DNA of 50,809 nucleotides from Lentimicrobium sp. (GTDB taxonomy: Bacteria; Bacteroidota; Bacteroidia; Bacteroidales; Lentimicrobiaceae), in the NCBI GenBank assembly GCA_023957275.1, contig JAMLHF010000029.1, positions 1-50,809 of the forward strand. The letters are read 5' to 3'. A program made the translations under genes and the position numbers. Of the stretch, positions 1 to 9,222 are shown in pieces; the stretch's first letter is position 1, and the number at the start of each line of letters is the position of its first letter. The notes under the pieces are model-generated. The model had not been told where the DNA came from. It worked only from the letters and a program-made list of their open reading frames with translations, and did no database searches.

Positions 1-104
1 TGGCACATTTTCTGACTTAATGCTATCAGGAAACAAACCGGGTAACACCGGAACCGAACCGGAAACAAACAACAAAAAAATAAACAACAAAAAACAACAA
101 AACA

Positions 105-611
105 ATGAAAAAGGTAACTATCATTCTTACGGGGGTAATTCTGATGGCAATCACATCAATGAATGTATTTGGCCAGGGAAGTTCAGCTACTGATGATGCA
201 ACTGCAACTGCCAGAATCATCACTCCAATCTCTCTTGTAAATACTCAGGGCCTGGCATTTGGAAACATTGCCGCAAGCTCAAATCCGGGAACCGTAACCA
301 TTACTCCCGAAGGAGTACGTTCGCACACCGGAGGTGTAACCCCCTCGATTATCGGAACGTATAATAATGCTATTTATTCTGCAACCGGCGAACCCAATGC
401 AACTTACACGATCACCTTACCTGGCTCTATTAGCATTTCTGATGGCACAAATACCATGTCAGTAAATAATTTTACTTCCACCCCTGCCGCAGGCACATTA
501 AGTGCAGCAGGCTCCCAAACCATAAACGTTGGTGCAACTGTTAATGTAGGGGCAAGCCAGCCTACAGGGAACTACACCGGATCATATGATGTAACAATAG
601 CTTACAACTAA
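105..611 (+). CDS. DUF4402 secreted subunit, candidate major pilin-like protein
   Basis: 168 residues. A signal peptide of about 23 residues ends at FGQ, so the mature protein is exported to the periplasm. The rest is a small beta-rich DUF4402 domain with an LAFGNI motif near the start and the ending TGNYTGSYDVTIAYN, the usual C-terminal strand of this family. The mature protein has about 25 residues before the FG motif, rich in alternating Ala/Thr, which could act as a donor strand in fibre assembly. It is the first gene of the locus and is closed off by its own terminator, which suggests high, separate expression, as for a major structural subunit. DUF4402 family membership is a confident call from motifs. 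The pilin role is inferred from the PapD-like chaperone and usher-like genes downstream. The start fits the AAAACA-rich leader typical of Bacteroidota. Confidence 0.8.
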   Translation: MKKVTIILTGVILMAITSMNVFGQGSSATDDATATARIITPISLVNTQGLAFGNIAASSNPGTVTITPEGVRSHTGGVTPSIIGTYNNAIYSATGEPNATYTITLPGSISISDGTNTMSVNNFTSTPAAGTLSAAGSQTINVGATVNVGASQPTGNYTGSYDVTIAYN

Positions 612-630
612 AAAACTTTTTAGAGAAATT

Positions 631-660
631 AAAGGGTGTCGGTTTCCTTCACCCTTTTTT
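631..660 (+). terminator. Rho-independent terminator after first DUF4402 gene
   Basis: A perfect 8-bp stem (AAAGGGTG, 631-638, with CACCCTTT, 650-657) has an 11-nt loop and is followed by a run of T to 660. It lies 20 nt after the stop codon at 611. It separates the first subunit gene from the second. Confidence 0.8.
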
Positions 661-697
661 ATTACCCTTTCAGTTCTTTTCATAATCCAGTAAAACC

Positions 698-1210
698 ATG
701 ATCAACCGCATCACAACCGCAGTGGCCTTATTCCTGTTGTTGTCCCTTGCAGGCCGGTCGCAGGTTTCGGTCACAGCACAGGCTTACGCCGAGGTAATGG
801 AAGCCCTCTCGGCCACCGAAACCAGCCAGATGAACTTCGGCAGGTTTTCCACCCTGATGAACGGAGGGCAGGTAATCCTATCCCCTTCGGGAGAGCGGAG
901 CAGCCAGGGATCGGTGATGCTGAACGGCGGATTTGCCCAGCCCGGTATCTTTACCGTTACCGGAGCGCCCGACGCCTCCTTCACCATTCAGCTGCCGCAG
1001 GGACCCGCCCTGCTTATGCACCAGGGAAGCAACAAAATAATGACCGTGGACGGATGGGCCTCGGACCCGCCGGCCGGAAACGGAAACATCATCCTGCAAC
1101 AGGGACAGGAAACCGTCAGCATCGGGGCAACCCTGCAGGTCGGCCCCATAGAAGATAACCCCGTAGGTATGTACACTGGTTCATTCAGTCTTACCTTTGC
1201 CTACAACTGA
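698..1210 (+). CDS. DUF4402 secreted subunit, second pilin-like protein
   Basis: 170 residues. The signal peptide ends at about SLAGRSQ (residue 22). The mature domain has the DUF4402 signatures: MNFGRF after about 22 N-terminal residues, an SPSGERS segment, and the ending GMYTGSFSLTFAYN, which closely matches the C-terminus of the first DUF4402 protein. The N-terminal extension VSVTAQAYAEV has alternating hydrophobic residues and could serve as a donor strand. The gene sits between two terminators, so it may be transcribed by read-through past the first terminator or from an unrecognised promoter in the 86-nt gap. It is probably a minor subunit of the same fibre. Function is inferred from context; family assignment is firm. 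Confidence 0.78.
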   Translation: MINRITTAVALFLLLSLAGRSQVSVTAQAYAEVMEALSATETSQMNFGRFSTLMNGGQVILSPSGERSSQGSVMLNGGFAQPGIFTVTGAPDASFTIQLPQGPALLMHQGSNKIMTVDGWASDPPAGNGNIILQQGQETVSIGATLQVGPIEDNPVGMYTGSFSLTFAYN

Positions 1211-1227
1211 CCATTGCAGGCACCAGC

Positions 1228-1258
1228 AAAAAAGCGCAGCTCAGACCTGCGCTTTTTT
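1228..1258 (+). terminator. Strong terminator after second DUF4402 gene
   Basis: A 12-bp perfect stem (1228-1239 with 1247-1258) made of an A6 tract plus GCGCAG and its complement, with a 7-nt loop and a terminal T6. It lies 18 nt past the stop codon at 1210. The flanking A and T tracts make it potentially bidirectional. Confidence 0.85.
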
Positions 1259-1323
1259 CCCAAAAATCAATCAGTTTTATCATCAGTGACTTTTACGTTA
1301 TGAAGGATGCACAGAGAAACTCC

Positions 1324-1355
1324 TTTGGCAGTTTCAGTCAAATAACGTAAGTTTG
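1324..1355 (+). promoter_or_regulatory. Bacteroidota-type promoter for the chaperone-adhesin-usher operon
   Basis: TTTG at 1324-1327 and TAAGTTTG at 1348-1355 are separated by 20 nt, a full match to the -33/-7 elements used by the primary sigma factor of Bacteroidota. The chaperone start codon is at 1376, implying a very short leader of about 15 nt. The site lies directly after a strong terminator, so the downstream genes form an independent transcription unit. Confidence 0.7.
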
Positions 1356-1375
1356 AATCCTCAAAACGTACACCC

Positions 1376-2221
1376 ATGAAAAGAATAAAAAGCATCTGTT
1401 TGTCTGCATTGCTGCTGACGTTGTCACTCCTTTCAATCCTTCCGTCCGCTGCATTTGCCCAGGGCGATCTGCTGATTACGCCCCGCCGGGTGGTATTTGA
1501 AGGAAGCAAGCAATCGCAGGAGCTGACCCTTGCCAACACCGGCAGGGATACCGCCAGGTATAATGTATCCTTTGTGCAGTACCGGATGAATGAGAACGGA
1601 TCTTTCGAGCAGATTGAGGAACCGGATTCCGGACAATACTTTGCCGATAAATACCTGCGCTTCTTTCCCAGATCGGTCACCCTGGCTCCGGGAGAATCAC
1701 AGGTAGTAAGGATGCAGTTCCGGCGCATGCCGGACATGGAGCCGGTTGAATACCGCTCACATGTCTATTTCAGAGCGGTACCCAAAGAAACCGCGCTGGG
1801 CGAAGAACCGCAGCAGGACAGTACTTCCATAGGCATCCGGCTGATCCCGATATTCGGGATTACCATTCCTGTTATCATCCGTCCGGCAGAACTTTCGGCA
1901 ACTACCGAACTAAGGGAAATTATTCTGGATACAAAATCTGATACAATCCCTTATTTATCGGTTACTTTTCACCGTTCCGGCGATAAATCTGTCTACGGAG
2001 ACCTTACCGTCAGTTGGATTCCTGATAAGGGACCGGCTGTTGAAGTCGGGATTGTCAGAGGCATAGCCGTGTACACTCCCAACAAGGTTCGCCGGTTTAG
2101 AATGCAACTGCTTAAGAACGAAGAAATTGATTACACCAAAGGCAAGCTGCTGGTACGCTACCAATCGCCGGGCGACCTGAAACCGGAGGTGTATGCAACG
2201 CGGGAGATATCCCTGCAATAG
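1376..2221 (+). CDS. PapD-like periplasmic pilus chaperone
   Basis: 281 residues with a signal peptide ending at AFAQ (residue 29). The first mature domain starts LLITPRRVVFEG and continues with SQELTLANTG, matching the A-B strands of PapD-type chaperones, in which the conserved Arg (here R37 or R38) anchors the subunit C-terminus. YLRFFPRSVTLAPGESQVVRM followed by YRSHVYFRAVP matches the F1-G1 region of domain 1. FGITIPVIIRP marks the inter-domain linker, and a second beta domain fills residues 175-281. Family members are typically 230-260 residues, so this one is slightly long. It would hold DUF4402 subunits in the periplasm and deliver them to the outer-membrane protein encoded at 9223-12252. 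It heads the operon and has its own promoter. Confidence 0.85.
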   Translation: MKRIKSICLSALLLTLSLLSILPSAAFAQGDLLITPRRVVFEGSKQSQELTLANTGRDTARYNVSFVQYRMNENGSFEQIEEPDSGQYFADKYLRFFPRSVTLAPGESQVVRMQFRRMPDMEPVEYRSHVYFRAVPKETALGEEPQQDSTSIGIRLIPIFGITIPVIIRPAELSATTELREIILDTKSDTIPYLSVTFHRSGDKSVYGDLTVSWIPDKGPAVEVGIVRGIAVYTPNKVRRFRMQLLKNEEIDYTKGKLLVRYQSPGDLKPEVYATREISLQ

Positions 2222-2266
2222 CATAAATGCGACCGGGATACCGGCACATTAACACCAGATTGATCT

Positions 2267-5200
2267 ATGGGAATTGCGAAAAGAGCCGAGAAACTGAACA
2301 TCAACTGCCAAAAACCCGGCCATGTTAATGCACGGCACCACAATTCTTCAGAGAAAAGCGTTACTTACAAGAATTGGTTTTCTATCATTACGGGCAGCAT
2401 AAGGATATCCTTCACGCTCTTTTACCTGCTGTCCCTGCTTCTCTTTTTGTCCCATTCCCGGAATATTTACGCACAACCACAGTCGCAGACTTTTACATCC
2501 AGTGGCAATTTTACTGTTCCGGCAGGGGTTACTCAGGTGACCATCGAGTGCTGGGGTGGCGGCGGCGGTGGCGGCCGGGCCCGCGGCAATCCGGCCACTG
2601 GCGGAGGCGGCGCCGGCGGGAGCTATGTCAGGAGCACCCTGAATGTCGGTCCCGGAGACAGCTATCAAGTTAGTGTTGGGTCCGGCGGATCAGGGGGTAA
2701 CGGCACAGGGACAACAACACAACATGGCCGTGACGGAGGCGACAGCTGGTTCGGATCGGCTTCAACAATCATCGCCAAAGGCGGCGCCGGCGGGCAAAGT
2801 GCCGGAAATGTCAATAATTCAAACGGGCTCCCTGGAATTGGCTCTTCCTTTGGTTGCATTGGCGATATAGTCTATGCCGGAGGAAGTGGTTCACAGGGGG
2901 ACTATACCAGTGGAAGCGGTTACAGCGGCGCCGGTGGCGGCGGCGCGGGATCAACCGGCCCGGGAGGCAATGCCATCAACGGGTCGGGCGGCACCGGCAC
3001 ATCCCTGAATGGCGGCAATGGCGCCAACGGTGTCGGGAACAACAGTGTCGGCTCAGCCGGCAGCGCTTATGGCGGAGGTGGATCAGGTGGAAAAGCCAAT
3101 ACCAGTAGTGACCGCAACGGCGGCAGCGGTGCAAACGGACTGGTGCTGGTAAGCTGGACGCTACCCCCTTCACTAATTTCATCTTCATCAGGAATCGACT
3201 TTGGATTTATCCCTGCCGGAACCGTTTCTTCTGCAATATCTTATTCTATCAGCAGTCCCTACCTGATTGGCGCGCCGGGTAATATTTCCGTTACAGCACC
3301 TTCAGGTTTCGAAATTTCCCTTTCATCTTCTTCCGGCTTCGGATCTTCCCTGAACATTCCTTTCACTGGCAGTATACTGGAATCCACGACCATTTACGTC
3401 AGGTTTGCCCCGACAATATCCAACACGGTTTATAACGGATCCATCAGCCATTCGGGAGGAGGTGCCAGCCTGGAATTGGCCGTTACGGGAAGCACCATTC
3501 CTGCGTATTGCACCCCCACCTATTCCATAGGAACCAACGACGGAGATTATATTTCACTCGTTCAACTGGGCAGCATCAACAATGCTACCGGCCGCCTCGC
3601 AGCACCATACTATTTTTATTACAGCGATTTATCCACCGACCTTACGGCTGGCGCTTCGTACACCATTACTTTAAGTGCGGGGACCTATCCCTCAGCCAAT
3701 AACATTACGGTCTGGATAGATTACAACCAGGACGGTGTTTTTGAAGAATCTGAAAAACTGGGCAATGTAACCCTGGGGGCCGCCCCGGCCACGGGAACCA
3801 TCAATTTCACAATACCTGCAGGAGCAGTCAGCGGCACTACCCGCATGCGGGTGCGCGAGGTCTGGAACACTTCTAACCAGGACCCCTGCACAGGTTATTC
3901 ATACGGAGAAGCAGAAGATTACAATGTAAATATCCTTACATGTGACCTTTCCGTATCTGCAATCGCTACGGAGACCTGCCTGGGTTCACCTTCCGGAACC
4001 GGCACCATTACTGCCGAAGGCATCGACGGGACACCTCCGTACATGTACAGCCTCAACGGAGGTGCTTACCAATCATCAAATATTTTTACAGGATTGGCTG
4101 CAGGTTCTTATGTGGTTACAGTAAAGGATTTTAATAATTGCGAAGCTTCAACCACCGTCTCTGTAAGTGATCCGTCAATTTCGGGCGACGATCAGACTAT
4201 TGCCGGTACAGATGCCTGGAAAGGACACCTTTATGACGGGACGAATTTCAACAGTTATATGGGTCATTTTGATGAAGCAGAACTGTTTGACCAGAATTTC
4301 GGAGGAAACCAAAATTGCTTCGAAGTCATTTCCGGCGCAACGACCCGATCAGTTTACACCGAAACCTTCTCGGTGCGTTACCGGATGAATTCCACCGGAA
4401 AGGGGCTCTATATTGCCGATTTTGGTTCAGACGACGGAAGCCGCCTGTTTGTGGACGGCCAGGAGGTTTATGACGACTGGAGTGACCATTCCTTCCGCTC
4501 ACGCCCCCGGGTGCTGTTCAGTTTGAGCGGCAGCAGCAATCTGGCTTATGAATTTTACGAAAACGGCGGCGCCAACCGCGTGGTCTTCCAGAATCTCACC
4601 CAATTAATAGAAAACAGCCTGACTGTCAACACGGAACAAACTCTCTGCACCGGAGAGACGGGCGCTGCCATCAGCGGTGATGCATTCGGAGCCCTGCCCT
4701 CAGGCATTTCACTTTCGGGCACCGGTTATCAATGGACCTACAGCACATCGCCCGAAGGAGCACGCACGGCCATCACCGGCGCCACTGCGGCCAACTATGC
4801 GCCTAACACAGCGACAGCTCCTTTCAATGTGCCGGGAACTTATTATATTTATCGCAATGCCAGCCTGAGGAGTACCAACAATGTATCACCCAACCCTTAC
4901 ATTGCGGTCAACGAATCCAATGCGGCCGTCATCACCGTGGGAGTACCTCCTGAAATCACTGTACAACCGGAGGATCAAACGGTTTGTCAGGGCGATCCGG
5001 CCGTTTTTGAAGTCACTGCTTCCGGAGCCGGACTTTCATACCAGTGGTACACCGGCAACGGATCCTCTTGGTGGCCGCTGAATGAAGGCGGAAATTACGC
5101 CGGCACCAATACTGCCTCGCTCACCATCAGCAATACCGACACCTGGATGAGCGGACAGCAATTCCGCGTAGTGGTAAGCCGAAGCGCAGGCTGCCAGACT

Positions 5201-8200
5201 ACTTCCGATGCAGCCACCCTGACGGTGAATGCCTCTCCTTCCATATGGAATCAACCACAGAGCCAAACCCTGTGCGAAAACGGTAACACCTTCTTCGATG
5301 TCAATTCTTCCGGAACGGCATTTCAATGGCAGGTCAATGCCGGAGGTGCCGGGTGGACAGATGTTACGGATGAGCCGCCATATTCAGGATCAAATACCCG
5401 GACCCTTCAACTGACAAATACCCCGGCCCTCCTTTCGGGCAATATTTACCGGGTAATCGTATCTACCGGGAGCTGTTCAGTCGTTTCCGAGGAAGTGTCC
5501 CTCACGGTAAATTCATTACCTGTGATTGTTGATCATCCTCAGCCGGCCGTATCCTGCGTCAACGGTGATGCCATATTTGAAGTCACCGCCTCAGGAGAAG
5601 AACTAACCTACCAATGGCAGACATTCGGAGGCAGTTGGTACAATATCAGTGATGGAGGGATGTATGCCGGCACATCTACCAATCAGTTGACTGTGATGAA
5701 TACCCAGATGTGGCAGGATGGCTATCGTTTCAGGGTTTTGGTTGGTTCAGCCTCCGTATGCACTGCGGTAAGCGATGAAGCCGGTCTTACGGTTACCAGC
5801 CAGCCCGACATTTCCATTATATATCCGGGAACCCCTTACTGTAACGGCATTACGAATCCGCAACCTGTGGTCATCAACGGCCCAATGGGGGGAATCTTCT
5901 CTGCCATACCCGCAGGTCTTGCGCTGGATGCCGTTACCGGTGACATCACCCCATCGGCAAGTGCACCAGGCTCTTATACCGTAACATATTTCTACGCGGG
6001 TTGCGGCGGACTGACCGCCACCACCACGGTTGAAATCACTGAAGGTTTACCTGCTGCTGTGAGCATCACTGCCGATCCGAACCCCTTCTGTCAGGGCGCT
6101 GCCGTAACATTTACCGCCACCCCGTCAAACGGCGGACAAAACCCCGTTTATCAGTGGAAACATAACGGCATCAATGCCGGACAAAACAGCCCGGTCTGGA
6201 TTCTTGAAAATCCGCAAGCCGGCGATGTCGTTTACTGCGAGATGATATCCGATGATCCATGTTCCGGTGGAAATGTGGTCACTTCAAACACCCTTGTATT
6301 GTCAGCTGCTGCTGCCCTCAGCAACAACAGCCTGAATATTGAATACGGCAATCATGGATCGGTATGCGCCACAGCCAATGAAAACTCAAGCGCCAACATG
6401 AGTGCTCCGGCGGGAACTGTTATCGTGCATATTGAATTTGCCAGCTATGGCACACCAAACGGCAGCTGCAACAACTTTACCTATGGCAGTTGCCATGCAA
6501 ATACCAGTTTTAGCGTTGCCGAGACCTACCTCCTGGGCAACAACAGCGCCGTAATTCCCGCGACCAACGGCGTTTTCGGTGATCCCTGCGTCGGAACTTA
6601 CAAAAGACTTTACATCCAGGCGATCTACGGAGAACCCATCTGTACCGGGTCCACGCCCGGCCAGATCAGCGGATCCATGCCTGCCGGCGGCGATGGAAAC
6701 TACACCTATCTCTGGGAAAGCAGCACCACGGGACCATTGACCGGATTCGCCCCTGCCCCCGGGATCAACGACCAGCAACATTATACCCCCGAACCACTGA
6801 GTGCCACAACCTGGTTCCGGCGCACCGTCTATTCTGCCGGATGTTCAGATATTTCAAGGGTGATGCTGATTCCCGTTTCGGGACAAAATACCTGGACGGG
6901 AGATACAGACACCGACTGGAACAATCCGGGAAACTGGAGTTGCTATATTCCCAACCTGACCACCGATGTCACACTGAGCAGCGGACTATCGAATTATCCG
7001 GTTCTTTCCGCGGGCAGCCCGGGCATGGTCAGAAACCTGACCATTGAATCCGGCGCTTCACTGACTGTTTCCGGAAATACGATGCAGATTGCCGGAGCAA
7101 TCAGCAATAACGGGACTTTTGATGCCACAGCAGGGAGCATCGACATGAAAGGGAGTGTGCTGCAGGTAATTCCTCCGTCCACCTTCCTGATCAATACCAT
7201 CAAAGATCTGATCATCAGCAACAGTCAGGGAGTATCCCTGACAGGCGAACTGAACATACTGGGCTATGTAAAAGCCGCGGAGGGCGACCTTAACGCGGAC
7301 GGCCACCTGACCCTGATCTCCTCCGAAACACAAACCGCCCTGATTGACGGAAGCGGAAATGGCGAAGTTACCGGCGAGGTGCACATGCAGAGATACCTCT
7401 CATCCGCTTTCGGATATAAATATGTGGGTTCTCCATTTTCGGATGCAACGGTAGCAGGGTTCGGCGAAGAGACCGACCTGGGCGCATCCTTTGCTGAATT
7501 TTACCGTTACGATGAAGACCGTGAGTCAACAGGCTGGGTTGCTTATACCGATCCGGCGGCTCCTCTTTCTCCCATGTCCGGCTACGCGGCCAATACAGGC
7601 TCAACGCCAGCCCCGATGCTGATGAGCCTGACAGGCCGGGTGAACAACGGAGTGCTGACGCCGGTCGCCCTTTACAATCATGACAAAACATACACCAGAG
7701 GTTTCAATCTGGTCGGGAACCCCTACCCTTCGCCCATCAACTGGGATGCTGCTGAAGGATGGGTGCGTTCAAATATTGATGATGCCGTTTATTTCTTTGA
7801 TGCAGGCGGCGCCGACCGTTATACAGGGACTTACAGCACCTACATCAACGGCATATCAAGCGATGGTTCGGCCGGGCCAGTGATAGCTTCCATGCAGGGA
7901 TTCTTTGTGCATGTGAGTGACGGCGCTTATCCGGTGGAAGGTCAGTTTGGCATGGATAACCGGGTAAGGGTGAATAACCTGTCTGCGGCATATCATAAAA
8001 ACACTGAAACCGGGTACCGGCCCCTGATCAGGCTGAGTGCAGCCTATGAATCGTCGGAGGAAAATATCGACCACCTTGCCGTGTATTTTGTTGAAAATGC
8101 AACATCCGGGTTTGATTCCGGCCTTGACGCCATCAAACTCGAAAACACAGACCCCGAAGTACCCAATTTTTATTCAATTACAGAATGCGGACGAAGACTC

Positions 8201-8695
8201 TCCATCGGCGCCTGGCCACTCTCGCAGGCGCATGAGATTCCCCTGGGGATTAAAACGGAGAAGCAGGGAATGCTTACCTTTAGCCTGATTTCGGAAGAGA
8301 ACCTGCCGCAGGGAAAACGGGTATATTTAAAAGACAAGGCAAACGGCACGGTTCAGGACCTTAAACTGAAGTCCGCCTATAAAACCAGCCTGGCGGCGGG
8401 TGAAGTGAATGAGCGGTTTACGCTGTTACTCAGTGATTATGACCTTTCGCAGGAAACCTTCGGCAGTGGCAGTGCGGATGCGGTGGTCAGGGACGGATTG
8501 ATTTATGCGGTTGTAAGGCTCAGGGACGAGCAGGTTGTAGTTAAGCTGCACAATATGGCCGGTCAGCAGCTTACGGAGCTTACCCTTTACGGAGAAGGCG
8601 AGCACAGGCTGGGGCAGGCACCCGCTCCGGGCGTTTACATCATAAGTGTATTCACCGGTATGGGAACCATTTCTAAAAAGATTCTGGTACAATGA
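2267..8695 (+). CDS. Giant multidomain T9SS adhesin with SUEL lectin module
   Basis: 2142 residues. The N-terminus is long, with a hydrophobic signal segment at about 47-67 and a likely cleavage near A69. Modules in order: a Gly-rich domain (82-298) starting FTVPAGVTQVTIECWGGG; a choice-of-anchor-type beta domain (300-409); a GEVED domain (413-557, with DYNQDGVFEESEK and SYGEAEDYNV); a SprB-like repeat (558-632); a PA14-like region (642-778, DDGSRLFVDGQEVYDDWSDH); several Ig-like domains (780-1354); a SUEL lectin domain (1355-1458, FASYGTPNGSC, CHA, FGDPCVGTYKRLYIQAIY); an Ig-like domain; a beta-repeat region (1542-1660); and a C-terminal sorting-domain-like tail (about 2058-2142). It is probably exported by the T9SS and attached to the cell surface. 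Its position between chaperone and subunit genes suggests it is the adhesin of the fibre locus. Its ATG is 45 nt after the chaperone stop, and its stop overlaps the next start. Confidence 0.82.
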   Translation: MGIAKRAEKLNINCQKPGHVNARHHNSSEKSVTYKNWFSIITGSIRISFTLFYLLSLLLFLSHSRNIYAQPQSQTFTSSGNFTVPAGVTQVTIECWGGGGGGGRARGNPATGGGGAGGSYVRSTLNVGPGDSYQVSVGSGGSGGNGTGTTTQHGRDGGDSWFGSASTIIAKGGAGGQSAGNVNNSNGLPGIGSSFGCIGDIVYAGGSGSQGDYTSGSGYSGAGGGGAGSTGPGGNAINGSGGTGTSLNGGNGANGVGNNSVGSAGSAYGGGGSGGKANTSSDRNGGSGANGLVLVSWTLPPSLISSSSGIDFGFIPAGTVSSAISYSISSPYLIGAPGNISVTAPSGFEISLSSSSGFGSSLNIPFTGSILESTTIYVRFAPTISNTVYNGSISHSGGGASLELAVTGSTIPAYCTPTYSIGTNDGDYISLVQLGSINNATGRLAAPYYFYYSDLSTDLTAGASYTITLSAGTYPSANNITVWIDYNQDGVFEESEKLGNVTLGAAPATGTINFTIPAGAVSGTTRMRVREVWNTSNQDPCTGYSYGEAEDYNVNILTCDLSVSAIATETCLGSPSGTGTITAEGIDGTPPYMYSLNGGAYQSSNIFTGLAAGSYVVTVKDFNNCEASTTVSVSDPSISGDDQTIAGTDAWKGHLYDGTNFNSYMGHFDEAELFDQNFGGNQNCFEVISGATTRSVYTETFSVRYRMNSTGKGLYIADFGSDDGSRLFVDGQEVYDDWSDHSFRSRPRVLFSLSGSSNLAYEFYENGGANRVVFQNLTQLIENSLTVNTEQTLCTGETGAAISGDAFGALPSGISLSGTGYQWTYSTSPEGARTAITGATAANYAPNTATAPFNVPGTYYIYRNASLRSTNNVSPNPYIAVNESNAAVITVGVPPEITVQPEDQTVCQGDPAVFEVTASGAGLSYQWYTGNGSSWWPLNEGGNYAGTNTASLTISNTDTWMSGQQFRVVVSRSAGCQTTSDAATLTVNASPSIWNQPQSQTLCENGNTFFDVNSSGTAFQWQVNAGGAGWTDVTDEPPYSGSNTRTLQLTNTPALLSGNIYRVIVSTGSCSVVSEEVSLTVNSLPVIVDHPQPAVSCVNGDAIFEVTASGEELTYQWQTFGGSWYNISDGGMYAGTSTNQLTVMNTQMWQDGYRFRVLVGSASVCTAVSDEAGLTVTSQPDISIIYPGTPYCNGITNPQPVVINGPMGGIFSAIPAGLALDAVTGDITPSASAPGSYTVTYFYAGCGGLTATTTVEITEGLPAAVSITADPNPFCQGAAVTFTATPSNGGQNPVYQWKHNGINAGQNSPVWILENPQAGDVVYCEMISDDPCSGGNVVTSNTLVLSAAAALSNNSLNIEYGNHGSVCATANENSSANMSAPAGTVIVHIEFASYGTPNGSCNNFTYGSCHANTSFSVAETYLLGNNSAVIPATNGVFGDPCVGTYKRLYIQAIYGEPICTGSTPGQISGSMPAGGDGNYTYLWESSTTGPLTGFAPAPGINDQQHYTPEPLSATTWFRRTVYSAGCSDISRVMLIPVSGQNTWTGDTDTDWNNPGNWSCYIPNLTTDVTLSSGLSNYPVLSAGSPGMVRNLTIESGASLTVSGNTMQIAGAISNNGTFDATAGSIDMKGSVLQVIPPSTFLINTIKDLIISNSQGVSLTGELNILGYVKAAEGDLNADGHLTLISSETQTALIDGSGNGEVTGEVHMQRYLSSAFGYKYVGSPFSDATVAGFGEETDLGASFAEFYRYDEDRESTGWVAYTDPAAPLSPMSGYAANTGSTPAPMLMSLTGRVNNGVLTPVALYNHDKTYTRGFNLVGNPYPSPINWDAAEGWVRSNIDDAVYFFDAGGADRYTGTYSTYINGISSDGSAGPVIASMQGFFVHVSDGAYPVEGQFGMDNRVRVNNLSAAYHKNTETGYRPLIRLSAAYESSEENIDHLAVYFVENATSGFDSGLDAIKLENTDPEVPNFYSITECGRRLSIGAWPLSQAHEIPLGIKTEKQGMLTFSLISEENLPQGKRVYLKDKANGTVQDLKLKSAYKTSLAAGEVNERFTLLLSDYDLSQETFGSGSADAVVRDGLIYAVVRLRDEQVVVKLHNMAGQQLTELTLYGEGEHRLGQAPAPGVYIISVFTGMGTISKKILVQ

Positions 8696-9201
8696 TAAAC
8701 ACGCAGATAAGAACCATTTATAAGATATCCATTCAACTGCTGTTAATGATGCTGCTGGCTTTCACCGCCAGGGGGCAGGAAGATCCGCCCCGTCCGATGA
8801 AGGTTTCAACTTACCAGCACCTGAGTTTTGGCGCATTCATCAACGGCAGCAGCGGAGGGACCATCACCATCGATCCGGGGGGCTCACGCAACATCACCGG
8901 AGATATTATCCCCATCTATCATGGATATCAGTACCATCCGGCAATTTTTGAAGTGGAAGCCAACGCAGGTGTGGTCATCAGCATATTAAACGGCCCCGAC
9001 ATTACCCTTACCGGCAGCAATGGCGGCAGCATGCAGCTGCACCTCGGACAAAGCCTGCCCGTTTCGCCCTTTATCAATTCCACTCATCCGCCTTTCAAAA
9101 CACAAATCATGGTAGGCGGCACGCTGATGGTGGGAAATTTCCTGGCAAACCCTCCCGGGGATTACACCGGGCAGTTCTTTATTACCTTTATTCAGGAATA
9201 A
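8692..9201 (+). CDS. DUF4402 secreted subunit with shortened N-terminus
   Basis: 169 residues. The signal peptide ends at FTARGQ (about residue 29). The mature domain shows LSFGAFING, an IDPGGSRNITG segment and the ending GDYTGQFFITFIQE, which align with the two upstream DUF4402 proteins. Only about 14 residues precede the FG motif, against 22 and 25 in the others, and they are Pro-rich (EDPPRPMKVS) rather than strand-like. If assembly uses donor-strand exchange, this subunit would lack a good donor strand, as expected of a terminal or tip-adaptor subunit. Its start codon overlaps the adhesin stop (ATGA), which implies translational coupling with the adhesin. Its role is inferred; the domain call is firm. 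Confidence 0.75.
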   Translation: MINTQIRTIYKISIQLLLMMLLAFTARGQEDPPRPMKVSTYQHLSFGAFINGSSGGTITIDPGGSRNITGDIIPIYHGYQYHPAIFEVEANAGVVISILNGPDITLTGSNGGSMQLHLGQSLPVSPFINSTHPPFKTQIMVGGTLMVGNFLANPPGDYTGQFFITFIQE

Positions 9202-9222
9202 TCACGATAGGCTGATCCGGCA

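Noticed and set aside
1-104. Promoter for the first DUF4402 gene
   Set aside because: No TAnnTTTG element lies in the 104 bases available; the promoter may be upstream of the window or of another type.
2550-3130. GC-rich low-complexity stretch suggesting a sequencing artefact or phage tail-fibre fragment
   Set aside because: It is in frame and encodes the Gly-rich domain of the adhesin with varied codons; no phage genes are nearby.
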